DNA of 64,000 nucleotides, taken from assembly GCF_900240945.1 (NCBI RefSeq), contig NZ_OESG01000013.1, positions 1-64,000 on the forward strand. Direction: 5' to 3'. Of this stretch, positions 48,282-55,430 are shown piece after piece. Positions within the stretch are counted from its first letter, which is position 1; every line of letters begins with the position of its first letter. The notes beneath the pieces were generated by a model. It was not told the origin of the DNA. It was given only the letters and a program-made list of their open reading frames with translations, and searched no databases. This DNA comes from Mycobacterium sp. 3519A (lineage in GTDB: Bacteria; Actinomycetota; Actinomycetes; Mycobacteriales; Mycobacteriaceae). Both the position numbers and the translations under genes were made by a program.

Positions 48282-49523
48282 CTAACCACGGACCCGAGCC
48301 GCCTTGTCCTGCAATACTTCTCGTTCCCGCTCGTTGTCGGTCAGCGTGGCGGCCCGGGCGAACTCCTCGGCGGCCTCAGCGTATCGGCCCAACCGCGACA
48401 ATAACTCTCCACGCACACTGGGCAGCAGGTATGAGCCGTCCAGCCCGTCGATGCCGTCGACGATCTGCAGCGCCTCAGCGGGATTCGAGGCCATCGCCAC
48501 CGCCACCGCGCGGTTGAGTTCGACCACCGGGGACGGCGCCACCTGACGCAGCCCGTCGTAGAGCAGCACGATGCGCGCCCAATCGGTGCCGGCCGCGGTC
48601 GGCGCGACGGCGTGGCATTCGGCCAGCGCGGCCTGCAATGCGTACGGCCCCCAGCCGGTTCCCTTGCGCTGCAACGCATCAGCGGCGCGCTCCAAAGCGG
48701 CCACCCCACGCTGGATCTGCGCGCGATCCCAGCGGGCGCGGTTCTGGTCCTCCAGCAGAACCGGTCTGCCGTCGGCGTCGGTGCGGGCGGCGAACCGCGA
48801 CGACTGGAACTCCATCAGCGACACCAGGCCGTGCACCTCGGCCTCGTCGGGCACCAGCGCGGCCAGCACCCTGCCGAGACGCAGCGCCTCATTGCACAAC
48901 TCGTCGCGAATCCACCGCTGCCCGAACGACGCCGAATAGCCCTCGTTGTAGATCAGGTAGATCACGGCCAGCACCGCCGACAGCCTGCGCGGGTACTCCG
49001 AGGCGTCCGGCACCTCGAACGGCACCTTCGCCGCGGCCAGCGTCTTCTTGGCGCGGGTGATGCGCGCGGCCACCGTCGCCGTCGAGGTCAGAAATGCGCA
49101 GGCGATCTCGTCGGTGCTCAGGCCGCCCACCACCCGCAGCGTCAACGCGATCTGGCCCTCGCGGGACAGCACCGGATGTGACGAGATGAAGATCAACCGC
49201 AGCACGTCGTCGTCGATGCGGTCGGGATCGGCGCCTTCGGACACCTCGGTCTCCAGGTCGCGAGCCAGCACCGCGTATTTGGCGTCGAGGTTCTCCTGGC
49301 GGCGCCAATGGTCGATGGCCTTGCGCTTGGCGACGGTGGTCAACCACGCGCCTGCGTTGCGTGGCACCCCCGACGACGGCCACTGCGTGAGCGCGTCGAC
49401 CAGGGCGTCGGCCGCCAGATCCTCGGCGAGGCCGACGTCGCCCACCACCCGCGTCAGTGTCGCGACGATCTTGGCGGCCTCCATCCGCCATACCGCGTCG
49501 ACGGTCTGGTGTAGATCCGGCAC
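48282..49523 (-). CDS. ECF42-group RNA polymerase sigma factor with helical C-terminal extension
   Basis: A 413-residue ECF sigma factor. Sigma2 (VVGDVGLAEDLAADALVDALTQWP), sigma4 (ALTLRVVGGLSTDEIACAFLTSTATVAARITRAKKTL) and a large DUF6596/TPR-like extension (about 190-413; SAVLAVIYLIYNEGYSASFGQ, LYDGLRQVAPSPVVELNRAVA). That extension defines ECF42, which has no anti-sigma and is usually encoded with DGPF-domain proteins; one lies 3.7 kb away (53230). GTG start. HAD gene follows by one base. Confidence 0.94.
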   Translation of the reverse strand: MPDLHQTVDAVWRMEAAKIVATLTRVVGDVGLAEDLAADALVDALTQWPSSGVPRNAGAWLTTVAKRKAIDHWRRQENLDAKYAVLARDLETEVSEGADPDRIDDDVLRLIFISSHPVLSREGQIALTLRVVGGLSTDEIACAFLTSTATVAARITRAKKTLAAAKVPFEVPDASEYPRRLSAVLAVIYLIYNEGYSASFGQRWIRDELCNEALRLGRVLAALVPDEAEVHGLVSLMEFQSSRFAARTDADGRPVLLEDQNRARWDRAQIQRGVAALERAADALQRKGTGWGPYALQAALAECHAVAPTAAGTDWARIVLLYDGLRQVAPSPVVELNRAVAVAMASNPAEALQIVDGIDGLDGSYLLPSVRGELLSRLGRYAEAAEEFARAATLTDNEREREVLQDKAARVRG

Positions 49524-49544
49524 GTGCCCATTGTGCCGACCGGG

Positions 49545-50198
49545 TCAGCCGCGCAGTGCCGCGGTGGCGCCGGCGAACATCGTCGACTTGATCGCCTGCA
49601 GGGTGCCGGGGTCCTTGCCCTTCAACGGCGCGACCAAGTCGACGGCCGTCGAGACCACCTTGTCCTCGGACGCGGTCGCGGTCACCAGGCCGATCGCCTC
49701 GGCATCGGCGCCGCCGTACCGGCGACCGGTCGTCATCGCCTCGACGGCCGCCGCGGGTGTCAGCTTGGCCTGGATGAGCGCGGCCATGCCCGGCGTGAAC
49801 GGAATGTGGATGTCCACCTCGGGGAAGCAGAAGAAGCCGCGGTCGACGCGCATCACGCGGAAGTCGTGCGCCATGGCCAGCATCGAACCGGCGCCGAACG
49901 CGTGGCCGTTGATCGCGGCCACCGTCGGGACGGGTGCGACCAGCACGCGGGCGAGCAACCGCTGCACCTGGTCGACGTACCACTCGCCGCGGTCACTATG
50001 GGCGCCAAGCCAATCCAGGTCCAAACCGTTGGAGTAGAACTTGCCGTCGCCGGTGGTGACGAGCGCCTTGGCCGCGCCGGCGTCGACGCGGTCGAGGAAG
50101 CCGTTGACGGTGTCCAGCCACTCCGGCGAGAACCGGTTCTCATCGTCGCCGAGGTTCAAAACGGCGATGTCATCGGTGATTTCGAGATGTGCGGGCAT
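49545..50198 (-). CDS. Enoyl-CoA hydratase/isomerase family protein
   Basis: A 217-residue crotonase, shorter than the usual 255-260. KALVTTGDGKFYSNGLDLDWL (first oxyanion region) and GHAFGAGSMLAMAHDFRVMRVDRGFFCFPEVDI (second) are present; the short C-terminus lacks the final helices. Substrate unknown. Its start overlaps the end of the TetR gene by 29 bp, so the two are one operon and the repressor probably controls it. Confidence 0.88.
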   Translation of the reverse strand: MPAHLEITDDIAVLNLGDDENRFSPEWLDTVNGFLDRVDAGAAKALVTTGDGKFYSNGLDLDWLGAHSDRGEWYVDQVQRLLARVLVAPVPTVAAINGHAFGAGSMLAMAHDFRVMRVDRGFFCFPEVDIHIPFTPGMAALIQAKLTPAAAVEAMTTGRRYGGADAEAIGLVTATASEDKVVSTAVDLVAPLKGKDPGTLQAIKSTMFAGATAALRG

Positions 50199-50787
50199 CC
50201 TTCTCCTCCTTGAGGGACAAAATCGCCGCGACGGCTGCCGCGAGTCGGCGGCGGGTGGCGGCGGTCGGTGGCATCGGCCTGCGCAGCATCAGACCGGTCG
50301 GCAGGCCGACGACGCAGTCCTCGATCACCGCGACGGACGCGGCGTCCTTGCGATCCCACATCGCGACGGAAAGCCGAATCAGCATGTCGCGCAGGTCGTC
50401 CTGCAGCGCGGTGAGTTCGGTCTGCACGTCGGCGGGTGCGTCGCCCATCACCTCGTCGCGCGTGATGGCCAGCCACAGTCGCGCCGACGCCGGGTACTGC
50501 TCGCTGAACACTGCGGGCGCGTCGGCGGCGGCGATGACGGCGCGCACGGGGTCGGCCGCGGCGTCGACGGCCTGCTTCTGCAGGGTCAGGAAGCGGCGGG
50601 CGGCCCGCACCCAGGCGCGGCCGACGAGACCGCCGCGGGAACCGAATGCGTGATAGATGGCGCCGTTGGAGATGCCCGCGCGTTCCGACACCGCGCGGAT
50701 GGTGACGGCGGTGAGACCGCCCTCGACGGCGAGGTCCTCGGCCGCGTCGAGCATCGCGTCGCGGTCGTACACCTGCGGCCGGGGCAT
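50170..50787 (-). CDS. TetR-family regulator controlling the hydratase operon
   Basis: A 205-residue repressor. HTH: DRDAMLDAAEDLAVEGGLTAVTIRAVSERAGISNGAIYHAFGSRGGL. ATG at 50787 (MPRPQVYD) is preferred because the longer frame would start inside the operator. A perfect 11-bp-arm palindrome lies 11 bp upstream (50798-50821), the expected TetR operator, so it represses itself and the hydratase. The gene on the other side (50889) may also be affected. Confidence 0.92.
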   Translation of the reverse strand: MPRPQVYDRDAMLDAAEDLAVEGGLTAVTIRAVSERAGISNGAIYHAFGSRGGLVGRAWVRAARRFLTLQKQAVDAAADPVRAVIAAADAPAVFSEQYPASARLWLAITRDEVMGDAPADVQTELTALQDDLRDMLIRLSVAMWDRKDAASVAVIEDCVVGLPTGLMLRRPMPPTAATRRRLAAAVAAILSLKEEKDARTSRNHR

Positions 50788-50797
50788 GCGCCCGAAC

Positions 50798-50821
50798 ATA
50801 ACAGAGCAGATGCTCTGTTAT
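50798..50821. promoter_or_regulatory. TetR operator, 24-bp palindrome
   Basis: ATAACAGAGCA and TGCTCTGTTAT are exact complements separated by GA. It sits between the TetR start (50787) and the divergent small gene (50889). Size and symmetry are typical of TetR sites. Confidence 0.8.
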
Positions 50822-50888
50822 CAAATGGGTGCATGACACGCCGAGGCAAAACGGGCGCCGGCAACCATCGGAGGCGGACAGTAGTGCT

Positions 50889-51098
50889 ATGGCACACAGG
50901 CTGGTCATCGCCTACCGCGAAGGGCGAAAGGCGTTCGGGCAGACGCTTCTCAACCCCTACGCGGGGATGGGTGATCGTGCCGTCGCGCGGATGTGGCGGC
51001 TCGGTTGGCAACGCGCCGCCGAGGAGAGTCGCGGCATCCCGCCCGAGGCCGAACGCATCGAGCGGTTGCGCGCCGAGATCGACGCGCTACTCGACTAA
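50889..51098 (+). CDS. RMF/CrpP-like small protein
   Basis: A 69-residue protein (ATG 50889; a GTG at 50829 would add 20 residues). MAHRLVIAYREGRKAF then the pattern LNPYAGMGDRAVARMWRLGWQRA matches the ribosome modulation factor/CrpP fold, whose hallmark is G-x-x-A...NPY...W-x-x-GW. RMF dimerises ribosomes in stationary phase; CrpP was first reported as a fluoroquinolone-modifying factor. Which role applies is unknown. GGAGGCGG lies before the start. The palindrome upstream may regulate it. Confidence 0.68.
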   Translation: MAHRLVIAYREGRKAFGQTLLNPYAGMGDRAVARMWRLGWQRAAEESRGIPPEAERIERLRAEIDALLD

Positions 51099-51138
51099 CC
51101 CTTTTTCCGCGTGGGCCCACACGTCAGTAGCGGATGAC

Positions 51139-51176
51139 CGTGTCTGTACGCCGACACGCCGCGTCTGCGTGTACAA
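51139..51176. repeat. Nested inverted repeats between convergent genes
   Basis: CGTGTC/GACACG (51139-51144, 51153-51158) and TGTACGC with GCGTGTACA (51145-51151, 51168-51176) overlap in the 102-bp gap between the RMF-like gene and fadD8. May act as a two-way terminator; the alternative pairings compete, so fold is uncertain. Confidence 0.3.
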
Positions 51177-51200
51177 AAGCGGTCGCTCGCGCAAGGGAAG

Positions 51201-52835
51201 TCAGCCGACGGCACGGTCGGCGCCCGCCCAGAACTGCGCGCGCACGGCCTTCTTGTCCGGCTTGCCGAGCGCGGTCACCGGCACGGAGTCGACGACGATC
51301 ACCTGCTTCGGCGACTGCACCGAACCCTTGCGCTCCTTCACCGCGGCCTGGATCTCGGCGGTCATCCGCGCGACGGCCTCATCGGACCGGTCCGCGTCGG
51401 GTCGCAGCACCACCACCGCGGTCACGGCCTCGCCCCACTTCTCGTCGGGTGTGCCGATGACGCATACCTGCGCGACCGCAGGATGCTCTGCGACAACGTC
51501 TTCCACCTCACGCGGGAACACGTTGAACCCGCCGGTGACGATCATGTCCTTGGTCCGGTCGACGATGTACCAGAAGCCGTCCTCGTCCTCGCGGGCCAGG
51601 TCGCCGGTGTGCATCCAGCCGTCCCTGAACGTCTCCGCCGTCGCCTCCGGCTTGTTCCAGTACCCGCCGGAGACCAACGGACCAGACACACAGATCTCGC
51701 CGACTTCGCCCTGCGGCACCGGGTTTCCGTCACCGTCCAACAACGCGGTGCGGGCGAACACCGTCGGCCGGCCGCACGACGTCAACCGCTTTTCGTCGTG
51801 GTCGCCCTTGGGCAGATAGGTGATCACCATCGGCGCTTCAGACTGCCCGTAATACTGGGCGAAGATCGGGCCGAACCGGCGGATCGCCTCGGCCAGACGC
51901 ACCGGGTTCATCGCCGAAGCGCCGTAGTACACGGTCTCCAACGACGACAGGTCGCGGGTGTGCGAATCCGGATGGTCCATCAGCGCGTAGATCATCGACG
52001 GCACCAGCATGGTCGCCGTGATCCGTTGCTCCTCAATGGTTTTCAGCACCTCGGCCGGATCGAACTTGGTGAGCACCACCAGCTGACCGCCCTTGATGAT
52101 CGTCGGCACGAAGAACGCCGCGCCCGCATGCGACAGCGGCGTGCACATCAGGAACTTCGGCCGCTCCGGCCATTCCCACTCGGCGAGCTGGATCGTCGTC
52201 ATCGTGGTGATCGACTGCACCGTGCCGATCACGCCTTTGGGTTTGCCGGTCGTGCCGCCGGTGTAGGCCATCCCGCCGATGTGATCCGGCGGCAGGTCGG
52301 CGGCCACCAATGGCTTGGGCGTGTACTTGGCGGCCTCGGCGGTCAGGTCCACCGCGACGTCCGACAACTCGGGCGGCACCGGGCCGATGGTCAGCACCTG
52401 CTTGAGGCCGGGCACCTTGTCCAGCAGGCCCTTGGCCCGCTCGACGAACATTGGATTCGGGTCGATGATCAGCGAGCTGACCCCGGCATCGTTGAGCACA
52501 TAGGCGTGGTCATCCAGCGACCCGAGAGGGTGTAGTGCCGTGCGGCGATAACCCTGGGTCTGGCCGGCGCCGAGGATCATCAGCACCTCGGGCCGATTCA
52601 ACGACAACAAGCCGGTCGCGACACCTGAGCCCGCGCCCAGCGCCTCGAAGGCCTGAATGTACTGGCTGATGCGTTCGGCCAGCTGACCGCCGGTGAGCGT
52701 GGTGTCCCCGAGGAACAGCACCGGCTTGTCCTTGTTGCGCTTCAGCGCCCCGACGGTGAGATGGCCCGAGTGGATGGGATAGCGCAGCAAGTCGTCCGAC
52801 GAGCGCTCGCGCGAGGAGACATCAGCGTGGCTCAT
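51201..52835 (-). CDS. fadD8: Fatty-acid-CoA ligase, FadD8-like
   Basis: A 544-residue acyl-CoA synthetase at the place of Rv0551c. P-loop GGMAYTGGTTGKPKGVIGT, A5 QYYGQSEAPMV, DEDGFWYIVDRTKDMIVTGGFNVFPREVED hinge, and the C-terminal ALGKPDKKAVRAQF lysine loop. The Asp/Gly substitutions in the P-loop (TGGTTG) are also usual in FadD8. ATG at 52835. Monocistronic; convergent with the RMF-like gene. Substrate unknown. Confidence 0.92.
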   Translation of the reverse strand: MSHADVSSRERSSDDLLRYPIHSGHLTVGALKRNKDKPVLFLGDTTLTGGQLAERISQYIQAFEALGAGSGVATGLLSLNRPEVLMILGAGQTQGYRRTALHPLGSLDDHAYVLNDAGVSSLIIDPNPMFVERAKGLLDKVPGLKQVLTIGPVPPELSDVAVDLTAEAAKYTPKPLVAADLPPDHIGGMAYTGGTTGKPKGVIGTVQSITTMTTIQLAEWEWPERPKFLMCTPLSHAGAAFFVPTIIKGGQLVVLTKFDPAEVLKTIEEQRITATMLVPSMIYALMDHPDSHTRDLSSLETVYYGASAMNPVRLAEAIRRFGPIFAQYYGQSEAPMVITYLPKGDHDEKRLTSCGRPTVFARTALLDGDGNPVPQGEVGEICVSGPLVSGGYWNKPEATAETFRDGWMHTGDLAREDEDGFWYIVDRTKDMIVTGGFNVFPREVEDVVAEHPAVAQVCVIGTPDEKWGEAVTAVVVLRPDADRSDEAVARMTAEIQAAVKERKGSVQSPKQVIVVDSVPVTALGKPDKKAVRAQFWAGADRAVG

Positions 52836-52900
52836 GCCTTCAGATTAGAACGTGTTACAGAAATGGTTTCAAGCGCCGCCGCTCCGGGCTTACTCAAGAC

Positions 52901-53146
52901 GTGACCGAGCAGCGCCTGCGGGCCGCGATCATGAACCTCGCCCGTCAGCGAGGCCCGACGAAAACCATCTGCCCGTCCGACGCCGCGCGGGCCGTCGGCG
53001 GCGACGACTGGCGCGACCTGATGGAGCAGGCCCGCGACGCCGCGCGGGCGCTGGCCAAGGCCGGCGAGGTCGAGATCACCCAGCAGGGCAAGGTGCTCGA
53101 CCCCGACGCGGCCTGGCGCGGACCGATCCGGATCCGCGCCACCTAG
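52901..53146 (+). CDS. DUF3253 protein
   Basis: An 81-residue protein: LRAAIMNLARQRGPTKTICPSDAARAVGGDDWRDLMEQARDAARALAKAGEVEITQQGKVLDPDAAWRGPIRIR. The central W-R-x-L-M and QQGKVxDP-x-x-x-x-GPIRIR are the DUF3253 signature, a winged-helix-like fold of unknown role. GTG start at 52901; divergent from fadD8 with 65 bp between. Ends just before the 17-bp hairpin. Confidence 0.82.
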   Translation: MTEQRLRAAIMNLARQRGPTKTICPSDAARAVGGDDWRDLMEQARDAARALAKAGEVEITQQGKVLDPDAAWRGPIRIRAT

Positions 53147-53156
53147 CCAGCCAACC

Positions 53157-53219
53157 CGCCGAAACGGCATTCCAGCACGCTGTTACTCGAACTTTCCGTG
53201 CGGGAATGCCGTTTCGGCG
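53157..53219. terminator. Long hairpin, perfect 17-bp arms, between convergent genes
   Basis: CGCCGAAACGGCATTCC (53157-53173) and its exact complement (53203-53219); GCACG/CGTGC (53175-53179, 53197-53201) extends the stem above one A.G mismatch, leaving a 17-base loop. It fills the gap between DUF3253 (+) and DGPF (-). Probably a two-way terminator; its length and symmetry also suggest a dispersed repeat family. Confidence 0.6.
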
Positions 53220-53229
53220 CACCCAAGAC

Positions 53230-53688
53230 TCAGCGGCCCGCCGCCTTGGCCGCCTGATCGGCGATCTTCTGCGCCAGGTCGGCCCGCCACTGGATCTCCT
53301 TCTTGATCCACGGGTTGTCCGGGGCGAACTCCTCGGCCTCGGACACCCGCCGCACCTCGAGCTTGACGCCAGGGCCCAGCGGGCACTTCCGCGCCCACTG
53401 CTTGGCCTCTTCCTTCGACGACACGTCGATGATCCAGAACCCGTTGAACAACTCCTTGGCCTCGGTGTACGGGCCATCGGTGACCACCGGCGGGTCGGCG
53501 TCGAAGTCGACGACGAAACCCTCCTCGGGTCCCGTCAGACCCTCGCCGGCCAGCATCACACCGGCCTTGATGAGCTCCTCGTTGTAGCGGCCCATCGACT
53601 CGATGATCTGGTCGAAGTCGATGTTCTGCTCGGCCATGGCCTGCTCGGCCTCTGGGGTGGACCGCATGATCAGCATGTAGCGCGACAT
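53230..53688 (-). CDS. DGPF/YCII-domain protein (ECF42 partner)
   Basis: A 152-residue protein with MSRYMLIMRSTPEAEQ at the start and the defining VVTDGPYTEAKELFNGFWIID motif of DGPF/YCII proteins, which adopt a ferredoxin-like fold. These are the usual neighbours and targets of ECF42 sigma factors. Start ATG behind GAAGGAGA; an ECF42-like promoter is upstream. Residues 120-152 are a charged helix not seen in the shortest homologues. Function unknown. Confidence 0.88.
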   Translation of the reverse strand: MSRYMLIMRSTPEAEQAMAEQNIDFDQIIESMGRYNEELIKAGVMLAGEGLTGPEEGFVVDFDADPPVVTDGPYTEAKELFNGFWIIDVSSKEEAKQWARKCPLGPGVKLEVRRVSEAEEFAPDNPWIKKEIQWRADLAQKIADQAAKAAGR

Positions 53689-53738
53689 TGTTGTCTCCTT
53701 CTAGTCGGGAAGGGGCCCGTCTATCGTGCCCTCGCACA

Positions 53739-53769
53739 GACGTCGAACGGCCACCGACCAGAATCGACA
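53739..53769 (-). promoter_or_regulatory. ECF42-type promoter candidate for the DGPF gene
   Basis: On the minus strand TGTCGA (53769-53764), an 18-base spacer, then CGACGTC (53745-53739). As I recall, ECF42 promoters have TGTCGA at -35 and CGA/TC at -10. About 50 bp lie between the -10 and the ATG. Confidence 0.55.
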
Positions 53770-53820
53770 CGGCGGCCGAAATTCCTCAAGAAATTTTTCG
53801 CCCACTGCGAGGATGTCGGC

Positions 53821-55428
53821 ATGCCCACAGCTGACCTGGTCTTTCGCGGAACCGTGCTCACCGTCGACGAACGCCGACCCACCGCGGAGGCGCTCGCGGT
53901 GGCCGACGGCCGCATCGTCGCGGTCGGCTCGCGCGCCGACATCGACAGCTGGATCGGCCCGGACACGCAGACGATCGACCTCGGCGACGGCTGCGTGATG
54001 CCCGGACTCGTTGAAGCCCACGGGCATCCGATGATGGAGGCGATCGTGCTCTCCGACCGGATGGTCGACATCCGGCCCGTCACGATGACGAACGCCGACG
54101 ACATCGTCGCCGCGATCCGCGCCGAGGTCGACAAACGCGGTGAAACCGGCGCCTACCTCAACGGCTGGGATCCGCTGCTGCAACCGGGCCTGCCGGAGCC
54201 GACGCTGGCCTGGCTCGACGACGTCGCCCCGGACACGCCGCTGGTAATCGTCCACAACTCCGGGCACAAGGCGTTCTTCAACAGCGCCGCCGCCAAACGC
54301 GTCGGCCTGACCCGCGACACCCCCGACCCGAAGGGCTCGCGCTACGGCCGCGACGCCAACGGCGACCTGGACGGCACTGCCGAGGAAACCGGCGCGGTGT
54401 TCAGCCTGCTGACCGGTGCGATCCAGCCGAGCGACTACCCCGCGATGCTGCACGCCGAACTGGCGCGACTCAACCGCGCAGGCCTGACCACATGCTCGGA
54501 GATGGCGTTCGCGCCCCCGTTTCGGCCGGTGCTGGAGCAGATGCACGACGACCTCACCGTGCGCCTGCGGGTATACGAGATATCCAACGCCGACATGACG
54601 ACGGATATGACGCCCGACAACGGCGACGATCTGGTCCGGCAGGTCGGCATCAAGATCTGGGTCGACGGCTCACCGTGGATCGGCAACATCGACCTGTCCT
54701 TCCCGTATCTGGACAGCGACGCCACCCGCGCCATCGGCGTCGCACCGGGCTCCTGCGGGCACGCCAACTACACCCGCGAGCAGTTGACCGAGATCGTGCA
54801 CACCTACTTCCCGCAGGGCTGGCCGATGGCGTGCCATGTGCAGGGCGACGCAGGCGTCGACACGATCCTCGACGTCTACGAGGACACGCTCAAACGCTGG
54901 CCCCGCGACGACCACCGGTTGCGTCTCGAGCACGTCGGCGCGATCCGCGACGAACAACTGCAACGGGCACACGACCTCGGCGTGACGTGCAGCATCTTCG
55001 TCGACCAGATCCACTACTGGGGCGACCTGATCGTCGACGGCCTGTTCGGCGCCGACCACGGAAGCCGTTGGATGCCATGCGGTTCCGCGCTCGCCACCGG
55101 GATGCGGATCTCGCTGCACAACGATCCGCCGGTCACCCCGGAGGAGCCGCTGCGCAACATCAGCGTCGCGGCCACCCGGATCGCGCCGAGCGGGCGCGTG
55201 ATCGGACCCGAACAGCGGATCACCGTCGAGCAGGCCATCCGCGCGCAGACCCTCGACGCGGCGTGGCAGTTGTTCGCCGACGACGTGATCGGCTCGCTGG
55301 AGGTCGGCAAGTACGCGGACATGGTGGTGCTGTCGGCCGATCCGCGTGCTGTGCCGCCGGCACAGATCGCCGATCTGGAGGTTCGCGGAACTTTCCTGGC
55401 TGGCAGGCAGGTTTATGGCACGCTCTGA
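53821..55428 (+). CDS. Amidohydrolase (YtcJ/amidohydrolase_3 type)
   Basis: A 535-residue metal-dependent amidohydrolase (Rv0552 position). GLVEAHGHPMMEAIVL has the first HxH metal motif; MACHVQGDAGVDTIL, LRLEHVG and SLHNDPPVTPEEP give the other metal and catalytic positions. TVDERRPTAEALAVADGRIVAVGS is the opening barrel of the family. Acts on an amide or ester not known. ATG 53821; the frame is open upstream to 52852 but that part is non-coding. Two bases separate it from the next gene. Confidence 0.92.
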   Translation: MPTADLVFRGTVLTVDERRPTAEALAVADGRIVAVGSRADIDSWIGPDTQTIDLGDGCVMPGLVEAHGHPMMEAIVLSDRMVDIRPVTMTNADDIVAAIRAEVDKRGETGAYLNGWDPLLQPGLPEPTLAWLDDVAPDTPLVIVHNSGHKAFFNSAAAKRVGLTRDTPDPKGSRYGRDANGDLDGTAEETGAVFSLLTGAIQPSDYPAMLHAELARLNRAGLTTCSEMAFAPPFRPVLEQMHDDLTVRLRVYEISNADMTTDMTPDNGDDLVRQVGIKIWVDGSPWIGNIDLSFPYLDSDATRAIGVAPGSCGHANYTREQLTEIVHTYFPQGWPMACHVQGDAGVDTILDVYEDTLKRWPRDDHRLRLEHVGAIRDEQLQRAHDLGVTCSIFVDQIHYWGDLIVDGLFGADHGSRWMPCGSALATGMRISLHNDPPVTPEEPLRNISVAATRIAPSGRVIGPEQRITVEQAIRAQTLDAAWQLFADDVIGSLEVGKYADMVVLSADPRAVPPAQIADLEVRGTFLAGRQVYGTL

Positions 55429-55430
55429 TC

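Noticed and set aside
52852..53820. Long N-terminal extension of the amidohydrolase
   Set aside because: It would run through DUF3253, the 17-bp hairpin and the antisense DGPF gene; the family start is at 53821.
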